Shown here one piece after another: positions 39,673 through 50,967 of a stretch of DNA of 64,000 bases (the first letter of the stretch is position 1; every line of letters starts with the position of its first letter). The DNA lies in contig SEMN01000573.1 in the NCBI GenBank assembly GCA_005408345.1, forward strand, positions 248,001 to 312,000, given 5' to 3'. The position numbers were made by a program, and so were the translations under genes. Under the pieces are notes generated by a model. The model had not been told where the DNA came from and ran no database searches. It saw only the letters and a list, made by a program, of their open reading frames with translations. This DNA comes from Macquaria australasica (Eukaryota; Chordata; Actinopteri; Centrarchiformes; Percichthyidae).

Positions 39673-40465
39673 AATCTGTTGTTTAGAGTGCCTCCATGTT
39701 TTTTTCTTCCATTTCACCTGTACTGCTAGAAAGTTTAGGGTGACCTTTGCTGAGCACCGAGCTGTGACTTTATAGGTGAAGATTGGGTCAACTGTCAGTT
39801 TTCCTGCTCAGCTCGGCTCTTCCACAGCAAAAGACGCCTCTACTGACGCAAGAAAAAAACTCCTGACCCCAACTAACTTCCACACCGTTGCCTCACAAGT
39901 ACTGAAAGGTTGTGACCTTGACTGTTACATAAATTCCATATGACACTCTGTATTCAGGTTAGTAATAAATAGGTCTTTGTGTGCATTGCAGGCCCCTGAA
40001 AGACTTGTGTCAGGGACGTGGATGGCAGCCTGGATGGAATCTGCGTTTGCGTGTGGTGTGCTCGAGTGTATGCATAAGAGAGGGAGCGAGAGACAGTTGG
40101 GAGGAATAGACGAAGAAAGGGAGGGAAAGGGAGTTTCAGCACTCATCAACATTCCTCCTGGAGTCCTACACTTTCTTGGCATTGGCCTCGCTGGTTCCTA
40201 AGCCCAGCATGAGAGCTCTTTTGCTGTGCTCCAGAAGCATCTACATGTTTTCTGAGGGCCGTTGTTTAGCCTAATCCCAGACTGTGTAAACACCACAGCA
40301 TGCAAACATAATGATGATCTGTGACTCATTCCTTTCCATGACACCATACTGGAAGGAATGCAGAAAGAGGTCATTTAATGTCACTGGTGTTAATTGCTCC
40401 TCATGATGGCTCAGAAAGATGGCAGGGGAGCGAGGCATAATGCCCCATCAGATACGACCGGCCGG

Positions 40466-41300
40466 TATGGAGTGAAAATAGTCTCAATATTATTTGTAAA
40501 TGTGTATTCCATGATTTGTAACTGAAAAACAGGATTTGTAACTGGAAAAAAAAAGATTTGTAACTGAGAAACAAGATTTGTAACTGAAAAACAAGATTTG
40601 TAACTGAAAAAAACTATTTGAAAATATTTTACTTACAGACTTTTAACTTCAGCTTCTCAGATCTGATCCTTCAGATTTCAGAAAGCTTCCTGCGCATACA
40701 AATGTCTCCTGTTACGCACGGATCACGTTACTTTCGCTTTCAGGATTTTGAGACTATTTTAACACTGGTCCCAGCTCCACAGATTCGTAAATGCATGATG
40801 CGTTTAAGTGCTGGTGGAAAACTGGGACATCTGGGCTTTCGGCGTATTCGTGTTTAATTTCAAAGTGGGAAAGACGTTTTTCTAAATAGACAGAATAGCT
40901 TGTCGCCCCTCGATTAGAGCACATGCATTTACCAACCACAGACTCTATACAGTAACCTATAAATGTAAATATATGGTTTAAATAAGCTACTGCTAGGTGG
41001 TAGAGTTGTTCTGCTGGGAAAACAGCCAGTCCAGGCAAAAAGCGGATGCCGGCTGAACCTACCCCTAACCACAGAGGGGCAACGCCACAATGGTGTTGTG
41101 TGAAAGCCCGTTCCCCCATCGAAATGTGTTTCCCTCCTGTTAGAATTGTGTTTCCTGTAGCGTCGCCCCTCGGTGGTTCAGTTACAACTCTTGTTTTTCA
41201 GTTACAAATCTTTTTTTTTTCCAGTTACAAATCCTGTTTTTCAGTTACAAATCATGGAATACACATTTACAAACAATATTGAGACTATGTTCACTCCATA
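40466..41300. mobile_element. non-autonomous DNA transposon (about 835 bp) with long TIRs built of tandem subrepeats
   Basis: The left end (TATGGAGTGAAAATAGTCTC) and the reverse complement of the right end (TATGGAGTGAACATAGTCTC) are near-identical and remain so for about 140 bp. Both arms contain four to six copies of a roughly 20-bp unit, GATTTGTAACTGAAAAACA. The interior (about 40620-41160) holds only short ORFs, including a 121-codon minus-strand frame with no recognised domain. TACGAC occurs just outside both ends (GATACGAC at 40451 on the left, GGTACGAC on the right near 41318), a possible 8-bp target duplication with one mismatch that would extend the ends slightly and would fit hAT. 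Superfamily is therefore uncertain. Confidence 0.8.
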
Positions 41301-41842
41301 GACCCGGGCCGCTCCATGGTACGACTGCCTCTTTCAAACACAGTGACACAAAGACAGAAGTGAGGCCTTGGACAGGATGCATCTTGTTATTTTCGCTCTG
41401 CTAGTGCCTCACTCTCCATCTCCCTCTCTTTCTCTGTGCTGGGGAACGGCCAGAAAAAAAAATCACAGACTCACTGAAACTTGGCACATACGTTCATTTT
41501 TCTCCTTTCTCTCTCGCAGGCTCTTGTCTGCCAGAAAGGCATCCAGAGAGAGAAAAAGAGCTTGGCAGAACACGTCCACCTTTTCATTCTGCTACTGCTG
41601 TCTGCCAGTGGGACCAAACTGGTCTTCAGTCCGGCAAGCCTCTCCTTTATTACTGTTGAAGTTATAGTGATTTTAAGAGCCACGGTTGTGTGCAATAAAA
41701 TGCAGATATAATCAGCTTTGTTTTTTTCATGCTCTGTGACTCACTATGAAAAACTGCATTGTCATCATAGAAGAATTTTTTTTTCTTCTCTGTGTTGGTT
41801 TCTATCTTTAAGTTTAATTTTCTTTTTTTTCCTTTTTCCATT

Positions 41843-41844
41843 TT

Positions 41845-41911
<67 letters not shown>
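41843..41911. repeat. (CTTT)n microsatellite
   Basis: About 17 uninterrupted TTTC units within a longer pyrimidine-only stretch. The apparent Lys/Glu- or Ser/Phe-rich ORFs across it are repeat translations, not genes. Confidence 0.95.
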
Positions 41912-44464
41912 GTCTCTCTTTCCTGTCTTACTCACAGAGCCCGTCTCCAGTTGTGCAGGAACACTTGAAGCCAATGAGCAGGGCCGCCGACAGGGGGAAC
42001 ACTGCCGGGTCACTTGTCCCAGTCCCGGCCCAAAAGGGCCCTCTAACCTTTAAATAATCTGCTGGAATAATTTCTAGGGGGCTTTGGAGATCATCTTGTC
42101 CTGGGCACAAGCAAGACACACAGCGGGCCTGCCAATGAGAGTTTGGAAATTTGGACGTAGCAGTAACAAACAGGAAACCATATTCATTACACTAAAGTCA
42201 GAGTTTGATTATGGTTCATGGGAATTTGCAAGTCATTTGGCCTTTTTAGAGCATGTATACTGTAAACTGTAATTCAAAGTGGCAGTTATATTACATTTGA
42301 TTTTTGCCAAGCTCTGATCCTGCCTTCACGGAAAAAAAAAAATGTTTTCTTGATTTAGCAATGACGTTTATTGCATACTTAAATACATCTGATGAAACAA
42401 ACTCATTGCACCAAGGCGTGAGCAGGTTGCCCAACATGTTCTCAACTCAGTTTCCCAGCTTGACAGCTGTGTGAAGTCTCTCACTTGTTTGTTTTTTATC
42501 CTCACAATGTTGTGCAAAGGCCCAATTTAATGATGCAATTTCAGATGACAGTACAACACACGAGTTTCCAGACATGGGAGGGGGGCACATCTTTCAAAAT
42601 GAGGTAAACGCTTCAGAAAGCTTTAATTGAACTAAATGTTAAAATGCCACTCAGGTACTGTAGATTTAATTAAGGATACGATTGTGTGATGGGAAGCAGA
42701 TGTCAGAGACTCCAGTATAAATCCAATTACACATTTACTTTTACTTTTAAACACCCACATTACATAATTGTTTAATGGGCCAAAATAACATAATGGTGGT
42801 TAACTGAGTTTGACATATGCTCCCTGACCAAAACTGTGTTTTTTTATGCTTCTTAATACCAAACTCATTACCATTTTGCCCGTTGCATGACAGGAGAGTC
42901 ATGCTTGGGAAGCCTTTGGCCCTTAAATTACACATCCACCCCAAGAGCTCAAAATTGTTTACTAGAGAACACAGGAGTACATTCAGGAAAGAAAAACACA
43001 GTATGTTGCCAAACTGCAGATGTCCAGTAACTTCAAAAATAGAACATGGGATTGGTCCTGGTGCTGTAACCTTTCCTGTGTTCTGGAAAGCATGTCTTCA
43101 TGACCTGAAGATGTTCGGAGAAATGATTATTTTCTTTCCCAGAGAGCACTTCTCAGTAATGGGCTGTGGCAACACCGTTGCTAAAGTATGTCTAAGACTA
43201 GCTACATGCCCCGAGGGGGAAAAGATATCGTAAGAGTGTTTGTGTAGGTGTGTGTGTGTGGGTGTGTGTGTGTGCTTGTGGTTTGAATAGGCTTTACACA
43301 TTTGTGTGTGCTTTGAGCTGAGAAAAGGTGACTTCTGATGTGCATCCTAATTTCCCTGCATTTCAGTCTTTTTCTCATCCCTGTGCATGTGGGTCTCTGT
43401 GTGTGTGCACCCAGGGTACATCATGTACCCAACCTGCATGTAAAGGGTGCCCAGGGAGAATAAGATAGGCTAATGATAGGCCTGGCTCAGGTCCGCTCCA
43501 CAAAAGCACTGTCTGGCTGCATTGTGTAGCAGACTATTGTGGTAAGAAAAAAAACTGACTCAGTGTGGGACCACGGCATTTGGGATTATGAAACAGGCGT
43601 CCAGAGAGAAACAGATAGAATAAGCATCAGAATGAATCTGAAATGCCAGTCCTTTTAAGGGACGCTGCAAAAAAAGTGAAATTTGTACCAGAATCTCCTC
43701 TGAGTTTTTCTGCAAACTCTTTCACTTTGGATAACTTTAAAAAGTCGGTCATTCTTTTACACAACCCGCTGTGTGAATTACTTCTTCCCCATGGACTCGG
43801 AGAACGACACAGTACAGGATCCTCATGCAAAGCATTTGTTTCCACTCCAGATCTACTGTTCCTCACCTCAGCCAAACTTCTACTTGGCTCTTAGTAGCAG
43901 GGTGGGTTACCACACTCTCACTTATCATGCAGAGACGTCAGAGTGGGAATCCCATGCTAATGAAAACAGCACAGAATGAAAATTTTACTGCCTTTCAACC
44001 AGCAGCTTGTACCTCTATCCACCTGGGTGGTATGGAGAGTGCAAATCTAATAACTCCATCATTTCAGCTTCCCTGCACCCTACACCACTGCACTGGAGAC
44101 AATACAATTATTTTCCATTGCCTCGTACACCAGGTTTGTCGCGTGTGAGCCGCAGTCTTATGAAAAGAGCAAACCACAGTGCAAGCAGTGTCAAGTGTTA
44201 TGAAAGCTGTAGTACTGGCGAATGCCTATTTAAAGAATGTAATTATAACATATTGACTGCTTGTGATACTATTACTCACTCTCAAGTACGGGCTATGTGT
44301 GTGGGATGTGTGTGTGATGGCAAGTGTTGACAGGCTGCCTGATTATCTAAATAGACGCCATAGCCATGGTCCAAACAAATAAGGCAGTGAGCAAGCCATG
44401 GTCACTCCAACACCCCCTCCTCAGACTTATATAAGTCAAGCAGTTGTCAACTAGAACAACTGAG

Positions 44465-44520
44465 ATGGAGAAAGAAAGAAAGAAAGAAGAAGAAGAAGAA
44501 AGAGTGATGGAGGAAAAAAC
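44465..44520. repeat. purine-only AAAG/AAG tract
   Basis: GAAAGAAAGAAAG followed by GAAGAAGAAG and further purine-rich sequence. A simple repeat of no coding significance. Confidence 0.8.
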
Positions 44521-45693
44521 AAGGATAGGGGGAGAGGGAAGATATGTGGCAAATAAGAGGGAAGGACAAATAGAGTTGCACAAACATGAAGCATGGAAGA
44601 AGAAAGGATTTTAATGGATGGGTGGAACTGCTTCCCTCTTTTGAAGTATTTGTGGAATCATTTCTTTCGTTGTTGCCCAATTTGCACTTCCCAAAGCCAT
44701 TTTACAGGAGTCTGCACTCTGCCGTGCAGTAGTGGGGTAGAGTGGAGATCCTTGTAATTATTTGTACTTCATACTTATTTTTCATGGACTTGTTTCAGGA
44801 ATACTTCATCATCATTTTTTAAAGTCATGTTTATGTGGCAAAGCTGAGCCTCGTGGGCTTTGGTACAAAGAGTTTTCAACAGAAACCACAACATTACTCT
44901 GGACAAATTTTGCTCCACAACCACAACACAAAGAACTCAGTATTTCCTTGACAATTGGAGGCTGGATATTTATGATCTATAACCACAGCATGATAACAAT
45001 CATAAAAGAGACATTAAGCAATCAGAACATTGCCCTTTAATGTTTCACAAAACGCTTAATTAGTTTTGCTTCAATTTGTTTTTAACTGCCAAATAGGTTT
45101 CCAAGATCTTTTAAGTGTATATTTAGTGTATTTTATGCAGTAACTGTAAAATAAATAGATTCTGGCTGCTCAAAACACCTCTATCAAACATGTTATTGTT
45201 ATGTCTCTTTTTCATGCATTTAATGACTTTTGATTACATTTTCCATAATTAGGTAGTGACAAATAGGTTTAGAAAATGGATGGGGTAAATCCCTGTTTAA
45301 AGACTTTTCCAGCACACTGATGTTGAGGATTTGACTGACAAACTCGATGTGTTACTTATAGATTTGTAATCCATCTCTGGTACAGTACACACTGTCACTC
45401 AGGACAAAAGAGCTTAGCTGGATTCTGCTGTGGTTATGTGTCAACAACGGCATAATGCTGTGGGTCACCTACTGTATACTTTAAGTGTGTTCATATTTGT
45501 GAGTGTGTGTGCGTGTGTGTTTGTGTTGCCAAGGAGCGTGTCTTATGTCTTCTAGACAGACAGATGAATCACTCATTCCTGACCCTGGCAGCTGTCATTG
45601 AGGAGTACAGACTTGGTTGATTAAAAGATTACAGGGCTTATTTATGAAAAAGATATCTGCTATCAAGGTCATCATGGAGTCTCTCTAACCAAT

Positions 45694-46278
45694 CCTTAAA
45701 GAATAAGGCTGGCTATATTTGCTCAACAGTTCCCATGAAAAGACCAAAACCAACAATCCATTAGTCCATCTTTCAATATGTTCAGACTTCCCCAACCTGT
45801 CTGTGCTATCAGCCTCATGCCCATTTGTTCCTACTGAATTTGTAAAAACAGGTTGTGAATATATAGTTTCATTTTTAAGAAAGGCTTAATAATTTCTTAA
45901 AACAGCTAGGCACGGTAGTCTTTTAGCAAATGTTTCTCAAACAAGAGTAAATAGTGTATTTTTGAAATTGGCACGCTAGCAAGTATTTACGGCACTAGGA
46001 TGGTGGCTGATCCCCTCAAAATAAACTACAGTGCCCATGTTCCTCGTAATGAAGGAACATGTCACCCAGTGCAACGGTGTGGCTTGTTGTGTTTTCACAG
46101 TATGTGGACAACAATGTTGTACAACAACAACAATGTATCCTCTATGTTACAGAGGATCAGGCTTTAGCAACACAGCTAATACTTGTAAGTAAGTAGGATC
46201 GATTCATGGTTGGTTTTGGTCTTTTCATGGGAAGTGAAGACAATAAGAAAAATATTGGATATCGCTGCACCTTTAAGT
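45694..46278. mobile_element. teleost MITE-like element (about 585 bp) with TIRs
   Basis: TTCCCATGAAAAGACCAAAA and the following CCAAC near the left end (about 45731-45755) recur as an exact inverted copy near the right end (about 46211-46235). Outside these, CCTTAAAGAATAAGG on the left resembles the reverse complement of the right end (CTTAAAGGTGCAGCG), so the TIRs probably extend to about 45694 and 46278. I recall similar sequence dispersed in fish genomes. There is no transposase. An internal inverted pair (CATGTTCCT/AGGAACATG, about 46038-46063) is also present. Confidence 0.65.
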
Positions 46279-49200
46279 CAAAGAAATCTTTTAAAAGAAG
46301 AAAGATTTTCTAAGTCATACAAACAATATATAGAAGGTTCTTTGCATGGAGAGAAACCTTTGCAGCAATCAGAAGAAAGTGCACAGAAAGTAGAGCACAG
46401 AAAGAGATAGGGTAACGGCATGTTATGTTTATCATGTTGCTAGGGGCAACTGAACATGGAACCACAGCGGTGTTGGTAAAGAAAGGGTTGTACGCAGGAG
46501 GTTGCATCAACCTATGGTACAGGGTGTGTGTTTGTGGATTTATGAGTTGACACACACTGATCTCTGTCTGCTGAAGTGGATGGTGTGTGCTTGGGAGACA
46601 AATGTATGCATGAAAAACTGTGCATTCGACACAAAGATCACCAATACCTCGATCACCACTTTATAGACAGCAGACAGTGTCTAGTTCAGTATTAGAGTAC
46701 CGAAGAGTATTCACATACACACAGACACACACACACACACATACACTTTCACACAAACCATTCAACAGTGGTTGCAGCCATCTACTGGCATGGCACCAAG
46801 GGCAGCCTATTCACACAGTCACAACACAACAAGGCAGTAACTCAGGAGGTCCATTATAAAGCCATTATTGTACATCCCTCTTTAAATTGGTCCGTCAGTG
46901 ATAAAATCAAGCACAGGGCTAATTCGTGGTACAAACATGCCAAATATATACCAACATGTGTTTGAAAATCCAGTGGTTTCTAATATTGTGGATCAATGTC
47001 CTGCTCCCTGAATGTCTCTTTTCAACACAGAAGTGGTCAAAGCCTGTTATTGAGGAAACTCATAAAAACAACTGTAAAACAAACACTTTTCATGGCCTTT
47101 TACTTCCTGCCGCCGCTGAAGAATGACTTCCTTTAGCTATAGAAAAAGCTTGTGACTTTTACCACAGACGTCTGCAGTCTACGTATATCTTAGAGTTCAA
47201 CCCAGCATCAACAACACGCTATTTTTAGCAAGTCCCGTCTATGTTTTGTCTTTGCACCAGCCCCCTGTCTGACTGTTTGTCTACCTCTGAGTCTTTCTCT
47301 CGCTATCTCTCCCTGTAGCTCTCCCTCTCTCTCCCCTGACATTGCTCAGACCTCGCCTTCGTGGCCTTTGTTTGTTAGGGATTGGCTCCGACGACTTGCC
47401 TGGCCATGAATCTGTTCTTCCACACCGACATCCTTCCCTTTGCCTTCTCGCCACTAATGGTGTTTTTTTTATTTGAATTTTTTTATTGTTTACATCCATC
47501 TCCCCTGCCACCTGCAACCCATGAAGACATGTATTTTTTCCTTTTTACAAGAGACACCAAGTGCAAAAAAGAGGATTAAAAAAAAAAGTAATTGGATACA
47601 GGTTCTGTTGTCAGCAAGGATGTGTTTGACATGTATAAGCCTTTTATGTGGGCAAAACTGGGAGAGACAGCAATGAGAAGAACAGTTTCATTCAGCATAC
47701 GTTGCCTTCCTCATGATGTATTTGTGTATCTATGCGGGACTTCAGATCACGCTGCTTTCTCCAGGGAATTGCCTTGTAGGATGTGTATTTTGAATTTCAA
47801 CACTGGTGCAGCAGTTAGTTTGACTCTGATCCCTACGCCTGTTACAGCTTGTAGCAGCTTACATATAATAATTCATAGTCATTGGTTCTGTAATTGTGCT
47901 GTATGTTTGTTATGAGTGTGCCCTATGCTCTGGAGATGTTTTTCATTATGCAGTATTTGTCTGGCAAATGGGGATACTTTTCCAGCAGTAGAGAATACAT
48001 AGAAAACAGTGTTTTGTTTACCTTATCCTTACATCTTTACATCCGCGACTGACTTGTGTGCTACCATACCACCACAATGTTATCTGCAGAACAAGCCTGA
48101 ATACACTCGGAGGGAAATAGGCAGATGTCTCTCACAAACAATGTCACAAGTTTGAGTTTGTTTCAGCACTGTAGTTTCTCCTCTCTCCCTCCTACACATT
48201 GTTTACACCCACGTTTCAACAGTTAAGCAATAAAGCCCGTAAAGTATTTATACACAACAAAAGCATCCAGACGCAGGGATAAAACAGAGTGCCCTGTGAT
48301 CCCTGTGTGAGTTCTCCAAATGTTTATCACTTTTGCAACAAGTCTTCTATGCAAATGATTTGCCCTGAAAGACTGAGCGGGCAGAACTGCCCTGCATTCA
48401 GCTCTACTTTGACTGATAGGAGATAATTTTCCAGGTGTGACCTACATGTAAATGAACTAAACAGGTCACTCTACGGTCATATCCAAGATAAAGACTGTAT
48501 TTACCTCTTATTCAATTGTAGAGAATTGATCCACTGTCCACTGTACTAAAACTAAAATATTAAACTGGCTTATTATGCGCTGAATTGTTGAATATACACT
48601 TGTATGGATTCCTGGATGGCTTACACATGGCAAGGACACTTTCCTTAACCTCCACAGTGGATCACTAAATACAGGTCTTGGACTTCTTGTAGCAAAACTA
48701 TTTTGTGGTTTATATTTTGATCACAGAGTGGAGCTCTACAGCTCAGTGGGGTCTTTGACGCAGCTGGGTCCTGTCTCCACTCCATTCTTGGAGGGCTAGG
48801 TCATTGAGTAGTCAACTGGACCAAAGCCAAAGGCCATTGATCATCTCAGGCCAAAGTGAGGAACTTTTACCACTGTAATGAGGCCTAGGTTGTCAAGGCA
48901 ACAAAGCGTTAGAAGGATAAATAGTTGTGTCAAGAGCAGAAAATCAAACCTAGTCAGAGGTTGTAACTCTTCTGTCACAATCCTTTTATTGCCATTTTTT
49001 GTACAATTTATCAGACAGACATTTTTTCCTGACAGAAAAATCACTGTCTTTCCCAACCAGACTGGAAAAAAATCCTTCTCTTTTTCAGTCAACAGACCTG
49101 AACCAAGAAATGAAAGTTATTTCATTATCACGCATGCCAGGCAACCTCTTGCCTACACTTGTTCAGCAGCTTCTTGCCATTTTAAACACTTTACCAACAA

Positions 49201-50295
49201 ACTTTGTCATCTGGTTTTAAAGCTTTTTTGTTTCTCTTTTGCAGACAGGGACATGGAGGTCTGCACCATTGCATTACTTAAAACATAATTTCCTTTCTTC
49301 AGAGGTTTAATAGATAGATCACTGTTATCTTGTCTATAAACCTAGAATGGAGCTCTGTAGGCTGAAGGGTGCAAACTCTTCTTCAGCCCTGTCCTACGGT
49401 CACATTAGTGGCTGCGGCAGAGAAAACCTCTTTTATGAGGTCTTTGACACTTTGTGACATCTTTTGTGCTGCCGCTAAGTTCTTTTCCCTTTGTATTTTG
49501 ACTGCTAACTGACTGACTGACTGACTGAAGGGTCACAGACCTGAAGTCCTGTGATAAACGCTTGTGTCATCACAGCAGGTTCTTCACCCCTCCTCACCCT
49601 GGCATGTGATGGTGTTTAGTGGCTGTTAAGTTCTGACTGACTGCCTAGGGTGAAGGTGCACAAGAGTATCTCTCTTATTCCAGCCTCTAAGCATCAAAGT
49701 AAATCCACACATTTCCTCTGGTTTCATCCCAGGGAAATCACAGATCCTGTCCCCCTCAGGGCTCTCTGGCTCTGCCTCAAACACCAAACAGGTCTTATGA
49801 GTTCAGCTTCTCTTCTAAGCACATTTCTGTGACCCTTGAATCATTTACATAACAATTTTGCTGGCCACTGCCTCACACCGATATTCAACAAGTCCAAAAG
49901 ATGTCCTGGCATGCTTCCTCGGGCAATGCTGAACATTTTATTCTGTTAACAAGTGGCAAATGAGATTGATGGCTGCTCGGCAGACTGACCACCCAGGGTG
50001 AGGTCACAGTATAAACCTCAGCCAGGCTTTCATCAGAAGCCGGGCCCTCCTGAAGCGAGTACTAGAAAAATCTATGAACTTCTGCAAACCTCAGCTCAGC
50101 AAGGCAGCTTTCTTGTTTCAACTGACAGGATTAGACTGTGAGTACATGTGTGAATGAATGAGTGCGTTTGTGTTTCTGCATGAAAAACCATAAGGGTACA
50201 CATTTTGAAATCAATGTTTTAACCCAGCGAGAAAGCTTATCCATGAAAGCCCCATGATCTGTGTCTGCGATTCCCTCTTGAGAAGGGGAGGTTCA

Positions 50296-50310
50296 GGAAC
50301 AAAGTGTTCT
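50296..50310. promoter_or_regulatory. near-perfect GRE in the long-isoform intron
   Basis: GGAACAAAGTGTTCT matches 11 of 12 palindrome positions and every invariant base of the GRE consensus. It lies 3.2 kb inside the first intron of the long isoform and 0.65 kb from a second GRE at 50953. A palindromic forkhead-like pair (CTGTTTG, 5-nt spacer, CAAACAG) follows at 50322-50340. Confidence 0.55.
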
Positions 50311-50952
50311 GGCTAAAGACTCTGTTTGTCAGGCAAACAGTTGAGCTGGCACAGACAGATGCACAGTCACACTGGCCAATGGCATGGGTGAACATATTGC
50401 GCATGAGCCAGAAATGTCAAAAATACTGTCATTTATAACCAGATTTTTCTCTCCTCCTGGAAGATGCCAATTATGTAATTCAAATAAATAGATAAGGAGA
50501 TCAAGATTTCCATACTGAATAATTTTCTAAAGACATAATTGATAATAAATTCTACAACCATGAAAGTATAACTCTTGGTTAGTGAATAAATGCATGAAGC
50601 TTCAAAAGTGTAGCTGTGGCATTATGACTGTCTGAATAGCAGAGCAGAAACTCTTGTGTAACACTTTTAATAAAGCCCTGCCGGCAGGCATTATTCAAGC
50701 TGATACTGTAAACAGTGAATGCAGTGAATAATAACTCACCTGAGCATATCCAAGTATGACTTCAAGTCTAAGGACATGTTGAAATTATTGTCCTGAAATA
50801 AAAACGTTTTGTTTGAAAAGCACTATTTGTTGCTCTCGTTGCCAAAAGGGAGTACCGGCTGGAGCTGCAGTCCTCAACCCAACGTTTCTTCACCCCTTGT
50901 TCTTCATCCTACAGTATCATAATGGCACACCCTCGCTATCATAAATTAATCA

Positions 50953-50967
50953 AGAACAGGCTGTTCC
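50953..50967. promoter_or_regulatory. near-perfect GRE in the long-isoform intron
   Basis: AGAACAGGCTGTTCC matches 11 of 12 palindrome positions and every invariant base of the consensus. It is the second of two strong sites within 0.7 kb, 2.5 kb downstream of the long first exon. Confidence 0.55.

Noticed and set aside
40754..41119. 121-codon minus-strand ORF
   Set aside because: It lies inside the non-autonomous transposon and shows no transposase motif.
41718..42053. Phe/Ser-rich and Lys/Glu-rich ORFs
   Set aside because: They are translations of the CTTT repeat and its flanking pyrimidine tract.
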